From Eubacteriales bacterium (GTDB lineage: Bacteria > Bacillota > Clostridia > Saccharofermentanales > DTU023): DNA of 63,791 nt. The notes below the pieces were generated by a model. It saw nothing but the letters and a program-made list of their open reading frames with translations, searched no databases and was not told where the DNA came from. Location: assembly GCA_030532065.1 (NCBI GenBank), contig JAUNLW010000007.1, positions 153-63,943 of the forward strand, given 5' to 3'. The position numbers and the translations under genes were made by a program. Shown here in pieces: positions 33,962-40,952 of the stretch. Position 1 is the first letter of the stretch, and the number at the start of each line of letters is the position of its first letter.

Positions 33962-35008
33962 ATGGCCTATTCCTGTCTTTATTATAAAGTCACTGATCGC
34001 AGAAAGATCAGTCGCTATGAACTTGACTTGATCAGATCTCGGCTGTTGCCACAGGCTCTGCCGCTTTCGCTTAAAGAGGAAGAGAATTCAATCTTACTTC
34101 GCATTGATCTGGGCCAGGAAAGTCAGAGCCTCTTGTGTTTGGACGCTAAGCTAAAGCGCAACCAGGCTTTAGGACTCGGCCGCGCCTTGCTGGTCCTGGA
34201 GGCCATGCAAGATGCCCAAGAGCGTTTATTACGCCCTTCATTCGCCCCGCTCAATCTATCTACCGTCTTCTTAAGCGAGGTTGGCATCCGCTTTCCCTTG
34301 CTGCCGGTGTCTGACGCCGATGTAGTCCCCTGTTCTCATGCCACGCAGAATGTAGACTTTTGGCAGGAATGGGCCGCATTTTACAAAGTGCAGACTGAAT
34401 TAGCTGCTGTAGGCCGGAGGTTGAGCGAGCAAGGAGAGTTCAAAGAGCTGATTTCTATTTATAGTCGCTACCTAGAAGAGTCCAGGCCTTTTCCCAGGAA
34501 TATACAAAATACCAGAGTCTTGTCATCCGGTCCCCGAGCCACAATTCCTTTCGCCAGTCAATCAGCTTCCACTTACATACCCTACCAGGCAGGGCTTAAG
34601 CCCGGTCTTCTGGCAGAACTTTACCTCCTCAAGCCGGGATCACAATTTCTGCCACAGAAGCGTCTTGCGCTCCTGGCTGACCGGGAGTTTATCCTGGGCC
34701 GAGATCCTTCCTGCTCCGACCTCTGCTTTGCTGATCCTTGCATAGGCAGGCAACACGCCAAAATAAGCAAAGAAAAAGGCCAGTTCTTCTTAGAAGACCT
34801 GGCCTCCTTAAATGGTACTTTTCTCGAGGGCAGACGAGTGCTCCGCAATGAGAGCCTCTTGCTGCCAGAAGCATGCCATATCCGTCTGGGGCGGACAGAA
34901 CTGTATTTTCGGCGTCTGCCTGATCAGTATTCGCCGCTGGCAGCAGGTCGTGGTTACTTCGTGCCGAATAGACGATCTCCGGCATCACCAAGGCCGGGTA
35001 CGATATAG
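33962..35008 (+). CDS. FHA domain protein at the end of the Tad-like operon
   Basis: A 348-residue protein in two parts. The N-terminal 110 residues (from [18 protein letters not shown]) resemble the DUF6382 domain that I associate with clostridial FHA proteins. The C-terminal part is a forkhead-associated domain: [39 protein letters not shown] domains bind phosphothreonine, so a Ser/Thr kinase may control the pilus machine. No kinase is encoded here. The start lies four bases after the pilin stop, without a clear ribosome binding site, which suggests coupling. The last 18 codons overlap the 3' end of upp on the other strand. Confidence 0.8.
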   Translation: MAYSCLYYKVTDRRKISRYELDLIRSRLLPQALPLSLKEEENSILLRIDLGQESQSLLCLDAKLKRNQALGLGRALLVLEAMQDAQERLLRPSFAPLNLSTVFLSEVGIRFPLLPVSDADVVPCSHATQNVDFWQEWAAFYKVQTELAAVGRRLSEQGEFKELISIYSRYLEESRPFPRNIQNTRVLSSGPRATIPFASQSASTYIPYQAGLKPGLLAELYLLKPGSQFLPQKRLALLADREFILGRDPSCSDLCFADPCIGRQHAKISKEKGQFFLEDLASLNGTFLEGRRVLRNESLLLPEACHIRLGRTELYFRRLPDQYSPLAAGRGYFVPNRRSPASPRPGTI

Positions 35009-35595
35009 CGGTGCTCGTTCAAGCATTGGTCCAAGGCCGCGCAATAAATCGGCACATCCGGATAGGCTTCACGCAGAGTCTGAATGCCTTCTGGCGCGGC
35101 AATCAGGCAGACAAACTTACAGGCCTTTACGCCACGGCGGCGCAGGATATCCAGGCAAGCTACGGAAGAAACGCCGGTCGCCAACATGGGGTCCAAGAGG
35201 TAAACATCGCGTTGACCGATATCCTCCGGCAGCTTGCAATAATACTCGATGGCCTCAAAAGTCTGCGGGTCACGGTAAACGCCAATGTGTCCTACCTTGG
35301 CGTTGGGAATAAGTTCCAACCAGCCACCGACCATGCCCAGCCCCGCGCGCAGGATAGGTATGAGCGCGGCTTTTTTGCCCTCAATCTCATAGGCTTTAGT
35401 CTTGCAGATCGGAGTTTCCACCTCAATCTCTCTCAGCGGCATATCGCGGGTAACTTCGTAAGCCATAAGCATGGAGATCTCGTTCACTATTTCACGGAAT
35501 TCCTTAGAAGTAGTGTGCTTGTCTCGCAGTTTAGACATCTTATGCTGGATCAGGGGGTGGTCAAAAATAAATACATCGTCTAGCTGCTCTTCCAT
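34954..35595 (-). CDS. upp: Uracil phosphoribosyltransferase
   Basis: Salvages uracil to UMP with PRPP. The full-length 213-residue protein carries the PRPP motif [12 protein letters not shown] and the C-terminal uracil loop [16 protein letters not shown]. The N-terminal [13 protein letters not shown] stretch is typical. Its 3' end overlaps the convergent FHA gene by 55 bases. No terminator separates the two. Orphan with respect to other pyrimidine genes. Confidence 0.96.
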   Translation of the reverse strand: MEEQLDDVFIFDHPLIQHKMSKLRDKHTTSKEFREIVNEISMLMAYEVTRDMPLREIEVETPICKTKAYEIEGKKAALIPILRAGLGMVGGWLELIPNAKVGHIGVYRDPQTFEAIEYYCKLPEDIGQRDVYLLDPMLATGVSSVACLDILRRRGVKACKFVCLIAAPEGIQTLREAYPDVPIYCAALDQCLNEHRYIVPGLGDAGDRLFGTK

Positions 35596-35695
35596 AGTAT
35601 TTCCTCAGTATTTCCTCTCGCGTAACTTTAAACATTCAGCGCCGAGGCGTTCCTTGATCTAGCGCCATTGCGTCCCAGTCACCGATGCGGGATTT

Positions 35696-36739
35696 TTAGG
35701 CCAACAACTCTTTCATGCGTTGGATCAGTTGGTCTACGTTCTCTTTCTTGGTGGCCCAAGAAGTGCAGAAACGTGCCGACACACGGTTATTCTTGGCATC
35801 TTCCAGACCCGGTTCGTAGATAAATTCTTCACGAAGCTTATGGTGCAGATCCAGGGGCAGATAGACAAAGGTCTGGTTACTGCAGGCAGGATCTACCAAC
35901 TCCAGTCCCAGCTCTACAAAAGACTCGGCCAGACGCTCAGCCATGCGATTAGCGTGTGCCGCATATTTGAGATATTTATCATCGCGTAAGATCTCAGAAT
36001 ACTGCAGGCCTATCAACCAGGATTTAGCCAGGATCGCGCCTTTTTGCTTTTGAATATAACGGAAATCTTTTTGCCAGGCAGGATCTTTGATTACCAGGGC
36101 TTCACCAAAAAGCAGACCATTTTTCGTGCCACCGATACTAAAGGCATCACAATAGCGAGAATAGGAAGTCCAAGTGGTATCCGCAGTCTTTGCCGTCATC
36201 GCGGAACCTAAACGAGCGCCGTCCAAGTAGATCAAAAGGTCTCTCTTGTCAGCCACTTCACGTAAAGCCGCCAGTTCGGCCTCAGAATAGATTGTGCCTA
36301 TCTCGGTGGTATTGGAGATATAGATTAGGCGTGGTTTAGCCATATGCTCAAAAGAGATATCGTCGATATGATCTTGAACTAACTGATCGACCTCTTCCGC
36401 AACCAGTTTACCGTCACGGCCGGGCATCACGAGCAGTTTATGTCCGATTGCTTCAATAGCGCCCGTTTCATGTACATTGACGTGACCCGTGTCTACGCAA
36501 ATTACTGCTTCATGTGGACGTAAAGCTGCGGCAATCGCCACCAGATTAGTTTGCGTACCACCTACCAGAAAGTGTACCGCGCTCTCAGGGCTTTCGATCA
36601 ATTGCTTGATCTGCTCCGCCGCTTCAAGGCAATATTTATCTTCTCCGTATCCGGGATTTTGTTCAAAGTTAATCGCTTGCAGCCTGTCTAAGATCTCAGG
36701 CGCGCAGCCTTCACTGTAGTCATTAGCAAAAGAAATCAT
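35696..36739 (-). CDS. Low-specificity L-threonine aldolase family protein
   Basis: PLP enzyme of the beta-eliminating lyase/threonine aldolase family that splits threonine or allo-threonine to glycine and acetaldehyde. The PLP lysine lies in SIGGTKNGLLFGE, and the aspartate binding the pyridine nitrogen in LIYLDGARLGSAM. The family start NDYSEGCAPEILDRL is visible. ATG at 36739 is 8 bases from AAGGGGGG and gives the usual length of about 347 residues; the frame itself extends to 36781. Tryptophanase- or alanine-racemase-like roles are less likely. Confidence 0.88.
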   Translation of the reverse strand: MISFANDYSEGCAPEILDRLQAINFEQNPGYGEDKYCLEAAEQIKQLIESPESAVHFLVGGTQTNLVAIAAALRPHEAVICVDTGHVNVHETGAIEAIGHKLLVMPGRDGKLVAEEVDQLVQDHIDDISFEHMAKPRLIYISNTTEIGTIYSEAELAALREVADKRDLLIYLDGARLGSAMTAKTADTTWTSYSRYCDAFSIGGTKNGLLFGEALVIKDPAWQKDFRYIQKQKGAILAKSWLIGLQYSEILRDDKYLKYAAHANRMAERLAESFVELGLELVDPACSNQTFVYLPLDLHHKLREEFIYEPGLEDAKNNRVSARFCTSWATKKENVDQLIQRMKELLA

Positions 36740-36792
36740 TAGCATAGCCCCCCTTGTTGCTATAAAACTCATTCTGAGCACATTTGTATTAA

Positions 36793-36821
36793 ATAATAGT
36801 TAGTGCGCCTTGACTTTACAA
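36793..36821 (-). promoter_or_regulatory. Promoter of the threonine aldolase gene
   Basis: On the minus strand TTGTAA (36816-36821) and TATTAT (36793-36798) are 17 bases apart, about 50 bases before the chosen ATG. Confidence 0.6.
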
Positions 36822-36917
36822 GCTATAGTTTAAGGCGGCAGAAATATGCTTCAGTGAAAGAATTTTCCTTGCCGCCGCAACTTACTACAGCAAGTCTGCT
36901 TGAGGAATTGTTAATAA

Positions 36918-36938
36918 TGTGGATAAGTTCGTGCATAA
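36918..36938 (-). promoter_or_regulatory. Pair of DnaA boxes
   Basis: TTATCCACA matches the DnaA consensus TTATNCACA exactly and TTATGCACG matches at 8 of 9 positions; both are on the minus strand, three bases apart. No dnaA, dnaN or rpmH gene is near, so this is not an obvious origin. Confidence 0.5.
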
Positions 36939-37181
36939 CTTAGCTGACAAGCATTTTCCCCATTCATCACCCTCAAAGCCCGTCTTGCTGCCGTTTGACT
37001 TTTTCTTGGTAAAAGCACGCAAACAATTTTTGCTCGCAAGAAAGCTCTAGGAAGGCAGAGTAAAAGGCTTACGCTTATTTTAGCCAAATATTACACAAAC
37101 TTTACAGTCCGCCTATAACGGACAGTTTTGTGGCTAATGTCCTTACATCCAAACTAGCTGACAGGGCAGCTGAAAGTAAAT

Positions 37182-37218
37182 GCAGACGCTGGCTCTCCAG
37201 CCTGCTTTTTGTTTTTTA
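37182..37218 (+). terminator. Strong terminator without an upstream gene
   Basis: GCAG-AC-GCTGG, loop CTCT, CCAGC-CTGC, followed by TTTTTGTTTTTTATT. The nearest plus-strand gene upstream is the FHA gene more than 2 kb away, behind two minus-strand genes, so this probably ends a non-coding transcript from within 36822-37180. Confidence 0.75.
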
Positions 37219-37308
37219 TTGCAATAAATACCCTCTCAGCCGCATAATTTAAACGCTTCGATCTTAAATTGACGGGTTAATTTAACTTAATCCTCCACGA
37301 ATGAAGAT

Positions 37309-37336
37309 TTGACAGCTACCGCTACTTTGCTAAAAT
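37309..37336 (+). promoter_or_regulatory. Promoter of tRNA-Arg
   Basis: Consensus TTGACA (37309-37314) and TAAAAT (37331-37336) with 16-base spacing, 24 bases before the mature tRNA. Confidence 0.85.
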
Positions 37337-37359
37337 AAAAAGATGAAATTAATTGATCT

Positions 37360-37436
37360 GGTCTCGTAGCTCAGCTGGATAGAGCGACGCTCTCCTAAAG
37401 CGTAGGTCGGAGGTTCGAATCCTCTCGGGATCACCA
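37360..37436 (+). tRNA. tRNA-Arg (anticodon CCT)
   Basis: 77-base cloverleaf. The acceptor GGTCTCG pairs with CGGGATC using two G-U pairs. The anticodon stem ACGCT/AGCGT encloses CTCCTAA. The T arm contains GGTTCGAATCC and CCA is encoded. It reads AGG codons. Confidence 0.94.
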
Positions 37437-37443
37437 GTCGTAA

Positions 37444-37477
37444 ACCCCTGATGTTGCTCAACATCAGGGGTTTTTTA
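37444..37477 (+). terminator. Terminator of tRNA-Arg
   Basis: ACCCCTGATGTTG/CAACATCAGGGGT hairpin with a three-base loop followed by TTTTTT. Confidence 0.93.
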
Positions 37478-37495
37478 TTTGTCCATTTGATAACA

Positions 37496-37690
37496 AGTGC
37501 TCAGCCTGTGGCCGATAGACCCTTATGGTTTTCTGCCATTATCTCGCTAATAACGATACTCTTGCTGATTTATTTTCTCTCCCAACTCCATGGCTTAACT
37601 TTGACATTAAATATTATAGTTGTCGCATGCTCCGTGATCATCCTCATCCTGGGAATTATGGAATGGAGAAAAAGGATAAGGGATAAATAG
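37496..37690 (+). CDS. Possible small two-helix membrane protein
   Basis: A frame of 64 residues from GTG at 37496 encodes two hydrophobic segments (WFSAIISLITILLLIYFL and LNIIVVACSVIILILGIME) and a basic tail WRKRIRDK. A longer frame from 37451 starts inside the tRNA-Arg terminator and is not credible. No clear ribosome binding site precedes either start. The hydrophobic pattern plus a positively charged end is protein-like, but no family is recognised. Confidence 0.35.
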   Translation, partial: SAQPVADRPLWFSAIISLITILLLIYFLSQLHGLTLTLNIIVVACSVIILILGIMEWRKRIRDK

Positions 37691-37787
37691 AGCAGTAAAA
37701 CAAACATTTTTATCCATTCAATAAAGAAAATTAGCTGCGCAAGCCTGAAATTTTGGCAAAGAGCAGTCAGGAAATGCTGAATATTAG

Positions 37788-37796
37788 TGCTATACT
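37788..37796 (+). promoter_or_regulatory. Extended -10 promoter of the PII-like/antiporter leader
   Basis: TGCTATACT is an extended -10 (TG, one base, then TATACT). There is no good -35. It would start a leader at about 37803. Confidence 0.5.
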
Positions 37797-37802
37797 CGAA
37801 TT

Positions 37803-37930
37803 ATAGAGTTTCCGTAAACGTAACGGATCAGCTTACGCAGGCGTCGTTTAGCCGTGTCTCGCAATCCTTGGTCCCGTCGGGATCTCCAATAAATAAAGCC
37901 GAGCCCTGAAACCCGTGTTTCAGGGCTTTT
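37803..37930 (+). ncRNA. Structured leader with attenuator before the PII-like gene
   Basis: About 128 bases of likely untranslated RNA. Visible stems are TCCGT/ACGGA (37810-37826) and GGTCCC/GGGATC with a GTC loop (37870-37884), followed by a terminator hairpin (37902-37927). A terminator placed 30 bases before a gene with its own good ribosome binding site suggests transcription attenuation. It does not match the c-di-AMP, Mn2+, fluoride, M-box, glycine, SAM or T-box consensus as I know them. Ligand unknown. Confidence 0.5.
37902..37930 (+). terminator. Intrinsic terminator/attenuator upstream of the PII-like gene
   Basis: 11-bp stem AGCCCTGAAAC/GTTTCAGGGCT, loop CCGT, followed by a short T-tract (TTT). 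It lies 30 bases before the start codon of the PII-like gene. Confidence 0.75.
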
Positions 37931-37959
37931 AAGCTGTTACCGTTCTAAGGAAGGTATCT

Positions 37960-38301
37960 ATGAAGGCACTGTTTATTATTCTTAATGATGGCTCTAAGAT
38001 CCAAGCCATTGCCGAATCTCTAACCAGACACGGCATCCACGGCGGTACGGTCATGGACGGCCAAGGCCTACACGAAGACTTTGATTTCCTGGGAGACGAC
38101 ACCACCAGCACAACTTCTCTTTTACGTATGCTGAGCCATGGTAAACCCCTCAAGAAAATCCTGATTTGTGTTATGCAGGATGATAAGGTTCCTGCCGCCT
38201 GTGATGCTGTTAATGAAGTGGTTGGTGACCTCAACAAAGAACGAACTGGTGTTCTGTTCACCGTGCCGGTTGAGGATACAGAAGGTTTAACCTTCTTCTA
38301 A
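37960..38301 (+). CDS. PII-like small signalling protein
   Basis: A 113-residue protein with the ferredoxin-like beta-alpha-beta fold of the PII/CutA group: an N-terminal strand KALFIILNDG, a helix IQAIAESLTRHGIHGGTVMDGQG, a T-loop-like stretch, then the second half KILICVMQDDKVPAACDAVNEVV and a final strand TGVLFTVPVEDTEGL. It lacks the GlnB uridylylation signature, so it is a PII-like protein rather than a nitrogen regulator. AAGGAAGG precedes the ATG. It is 22 bases from a cation:proton antiporter gene, which it probably regulates, as PII-like proteins do for other transporters. Confidence 0.7.
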   Translation: MKALFIILNDGSKIQAIAESLTRHGIHGGTVMDGQGLHEDFDFLGDDTTSTTSLLRMLSHGKPLKKILICVMQDDKVPAACDAVNEVVGDLNKERTGVLFTVPVEDTEGLTFF

Positions 38302-38323
38302 CTTAATTTGGGCCTAAAGGATT

Positions 38324-39523
38324 ATGCAAAGTTTGTTAGATTGCGCAATTGTGCTTTTTGCCGGCCTTATCTGCGCTAAATTGATCGGTTTGTTGAAGTT
38401 ACCGGACGTGACTTCTTACCTTATTGCCGGCATTTTGATCGGACCTTCAGTATTGGGTCTGGTATCCTCTGAGAGTTTAAGCTCGCTGGAGATCATTTCC
38501 GATGTGGCCTTGTCCATGATTGCCTTTGTTACCGGCATTGAGCTTAAATTCTCTGAGATGAAAGAATCCGGACCCGCCATTCTCTCCATAACTCTCTGGG
38601 AAGTGTTGGGGGCCTTTATCGCCGTGGCTGTACCCATGGTGCTGATCTTTAAGCAATCAGTGGCTTTCGCGATCACCTTGGGCGCTATTGCTACCGCTAC
38701 TGCCCCGGCCGCGACCTTGATGGTCATTAAGCAATACAAAGCCCGTGGGCCGCTGGTTTCTAATCTGGTGCCGGTCGTAGCTCTGGATGACGGCTTCTGT
38801 ATCATGATGTTCGGTATCTGCTCGACCATCGCCGCCTCACTCATGTCCGGTGCTGATCTGAATATCACCAACATGCTCCTAATCCCTTTAGGCCAAATCG
38901 TAAGCGCTTTAGGCCTGGGCCTGGTGGTTGGTCTGGTTGTCATCCGCTTGTTGAACTTCTTCAAAACCCAAGGTGACCTCACCGCTTTCGTCCTGGCTGC
39001 GGTATTTGTTCTGACTTATCTTTCTGGTAAATGGGGACTATCCTCACTTTTGGTTATGATGACTTTGGGATCTACGATCAGCAATCTGAGTAACCAGCAT
39101 ATGACCGTACTTAACTCCGTTGACTCAATCAATCCGCCGCTTTTTATGATGTTCTTCGTCCTCTCCGGCGCAGAGTTGAATTTATCGGTAGTTAAAGATA
39201 TCGGCTGGATCGGCGTGGCTTATATTTTCTTGCGTATTATCGGCAAAATGGCGGGCACTTACTACTCTGCCAAAGCAGCCAAATTGACGCCAGAAGTCTA
39301 CCGTTACCTGGGCTTTGCCCTCTTGCCTCAAGCCGGCGTTGCGATTGGTCTGTCTCTTATAGCGGTACGTATTATCCCGGCACCTTATGGTGAAATGATC
39401 AGGACCATCGTTCTGGCCGCGACTATTATTTATGAAATTTTAGGACCGGTCGTGGCAAAGTGGGCCTTAGTGAAAGCAGGCGAAATCAGCCCGTCTAACC
39501 TGGCTGCATCCAAACGCTCCTAA
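38324..39523 (+). CDS. Cation:proton antiporter, CPA2 family
   Basis: A 399-residue integral membrane protein with about 12 helices, of the KefB/NapA-like CPA2 family. N-terminal LLKLPDVTSYLIAGILIGPSVLGLV is the classical start, and FVTGIELKFSEMKESGPAI and GAIATATAPAATLMVIKQY cover the substrate region of helices 3-5. No TrkA-N nucleotide-binding domain is attached, so control may come from the PII-like protein encoded 22 bases upstream. Na+ or K+ exchange for H+ is likely; the ion cannot be told. The pair shares one attenuated transcript. Confidence 0.85.
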   Translation: MQSLLDCAIVLFAGLICAKLIGLLKLPDVTSYLIAGILIGPSVLGLVSSESLSSLEIISDVALSMIAFVTGIELKFSEMKESGPAILSITLWEVLGAFIAVAVPMVLIFKQSVAFAITLGAIATATAPAATLMVIKQYKARGPLVSNLVPVVALDDGFCIMMFGICSTIAASLMSGADLNITNMLLIPLGQIVSALGLGLVVGLVVIRLLNFFKTQGDLTAFVLAAVFVLTYLSGKWGLSSLLVMMTLGSTISNLSNQHMTVLNSVDSINPPLFMMFFVLSGAELNLSVVKDIGWIGVAYIFLRIIGKMAGTYYSAKAAKLTPEVYRYLGFALLPQAGVAIGLSLIAVRIIPAPYGEMIRTIVLAATIIYEILGPVVAKWALVKAGEISPSNLAASKRS

Positions 39524-39689
39524 CTCACGCCAAACCCGTGTAATAGCATTCCTTAGGCTTGCTCTCGCGCCCTATGTTATAATTAGCTACAATATTATGT
39601 TTTGCCGGCGGCTTGCCAGCATGAGTTTGAGCTTAATTTGCTTAAAGGAGGCCGCCTCTTGGATAAACTTATCAGGAGTAGATTGATAG

Positions 39690-40952
39690 ATGAAAAAATT
39701 ATGGCGCGAGCTTAAACCCAAAAACTTTACTGAGGGCCTGGTCATTGCTTTATCACTGGCCTTGGTCGTTGCTACAGCTGTCTTAGTCGTAGGCAGCAAA
39801 AACTCCAGCCCCGACTTTACCAACGAACCTCAAAGCGATATCAAGCTGGAAGCACGAGAGACCACCTTCAACGACCCCTTCGGCCAGTCAGATATGCCGG
39901 CCAAGACGGGCGAGAACCTTTCTAATATTTCGCACCGTATCGCAAGCAGCCTAGATACCTGGCAACGTAATCTGCCCGGCAAGGTTCAGGGAGTCATGCA
40001 AGACCTCAACATGCTCCACCAATTGCCACGGGAGATTATGGATAGGTTCCAGAACAAGGAATCGCTTTTTACGGACAAGGTCGATCAAGAGCAGCTGGAA
40101 GATATAGAGCAGATCATGTCCGACACAGACGGTCTTTCTATTGCGGAGCCCAATTTACCTCCCGCAGTGGAAGAAAATCCGCCTATGCTGCCCTCCAGCC
40201 CTCCAGCGGTACAGGAAACACCCGCTGTAACTCAGGCCAGTCAATCCACCCCCAAGCCCGCAGCTACCGTTTGGGACAGTCCTTACGCTCCTACAGCGCC
40301 TCAATCTGGGGATAACCCTAATAACTACAGCAGTCCTTACGCGCCTACGGCTCCTCAACAGTCTGGCAACGCGCAGCCTACTAATATGTACGCTCCGGCC
40401 CCACCCTCTTCTCCCGACCAGGGAGAGGAACCGCAAGGTCCGGTCTACGCTCCGCCTGCCGATCAGAACCCAGCCACTAACCCCACGGTCATGCCAACTT
40501 CCCAGCAGATCGCTCAAGTCCAGGCAGAGGTAATGGCAAAAATCAACGCCGCCCGTGTAGCCGCAGGTATTCCTGCTTTGCAGGCCAATAGTACCATCCA
40601 GGGCATCGCGAACTTCCGCGCGCAGGAATTGTCTACTTATTACCATCCCAAGCACTATCGTGCGGACGGATCTTACGCTTTGACCTGGATCGCTAATAAC
40701 TGGGGCGGCAAATATGGCATTGGTGAAAATATTGGTTGGATCGACAATATAAGTTCTTTGAATGCTAATACTATTTTCAAAGCTTTCTATAACTCCGGCA
40801 AGGGGCATCGCGAGATTATGCTCCACCCCTCGCTGAAAATTGGTGCAGTTGGTATTTACTGCGTGCCGGGACCGGTAGCAGATAATAACACCGGCAGTCC
40901 CAACGAAACCAATAAAGGCCGTATCTTTATTTCCATGAACTTCGGATATTAA
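39690..40952 (+). CDS. Secreted or membrane-anchored CAP-domain protein
   Basis: A 420-residue protein. A short basic N-terminus precedes one hydrophobic helix (GLVIALSLALVVATAVLVV), so the rest is extracellular. A polar region and a Pro/Ala/Ser-rich linker with two copies of SPYAPTAPQ lead to a C-terminal CAP (SCP/PR-1) domain of about 140 residues: NAARVAAGIPALQANSTIQ, YHPKHYRADG, GENIGWID, and the conserved H in GKGHREIMLHP. Bacterial CAP proteins may be wall-associated or bind lipids; their activity is mostly unknown. Its last four bases overlap the convergent MATE gene. Confidence 0.85.
   Translation: MKKLWRELKPKNFTEGLVIALSLALVVATAVLVVGSKNSSPDFTNEPQSDIKLEARETTFNDPFGQSDMPAKTGENLSNISHRIASSLDTWQRNLPGKVQGVMQDLNMLHQLPREIMDRFQNKESLFTDKVDQEQLEDIEQIMSDTDGLSIAEPNLPPAVEENPPMLPSSPPAVQETPAVTQASQSTPKPAATVWDSPYAPTAPQSGDNPNNYSSPYAPTAPQQSGNAQPTNMYAPAPPSSPDQGEEPQGPVYAPPADQNPATNPTVMPTSQQIAQVQAEVMAKINAARVAAGIPALQANSTIQGIANFRAQELSTYYHPKHYRADGSYALTWIANNWGGKYGIGENIGWIDNISSLNANTIFKAFYNSGKGHREIMLHPSLKIGAVGIYCVPGPVADNNTGSPNETNKGRIFISMNFGY
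40278..40358 (+). repeat. Tandem SPYAPTAPQ repeats in the CAP-protein linker
   Basis: Two 27-base copies (40278-40304 and 40332-40358) encode SPYAPTAPQ and are separated by a 27-base spacer; a third, weaker MYAPAPPSS follows. Typical of a flexible wall-spanning linker. Confidence 0.7.

Larger units (their letters stand above)
36822..37359. other. Gene-free stretch with DnaA boxes and an orphan terminator
   Basis: About 540 bases without a credible open reading frame. It holds a perfect DnaA box on the minus strand (TTATCCACA, 36918-36926) and a near match four bases on (TTATGCACG, 36930-36938), a small hairpin GTCCG/CGGAC (37107-37123), a strong plus-strand terminator (37182-37218) with no gene before it, and the tRNA-Arg promoter. 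An unannotated small RNA ending at that terminator is possible but unproven. Confidence 0.5.

Noticed and set aside
36918..36938. Chromosome origin (oriC)
   Set aside because: Only two DnaA boxes, no AT-rich unwinding element beside them and no dnaA, dnaN, gidA or rpmH genes nearby.
37451..37495. N-terminal part of a 79-residue frame after tRNA-Arg
   Set aside because: It starts inside the loop of the tRNA-Arg terminator; only the part from GTG 37496 could be real.
37803..37860. c-di-AMP (ydaO-type) riboswitch before the PII-like gene
   Set aside because: Only one short stretch resembles the 3' end of that class; the 5' conserved blocks are missing and the transcript would be too short.
39645..39715. 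Short frame from TTG 39659 behind AAAGGAGG, before the CAP-protein gene
   Set aside because: 18 codons in a different frame from the CAP gene, starting with TTG, and the ribosome binding site is inside a small self-complementary stretch; not enough to call a gene.
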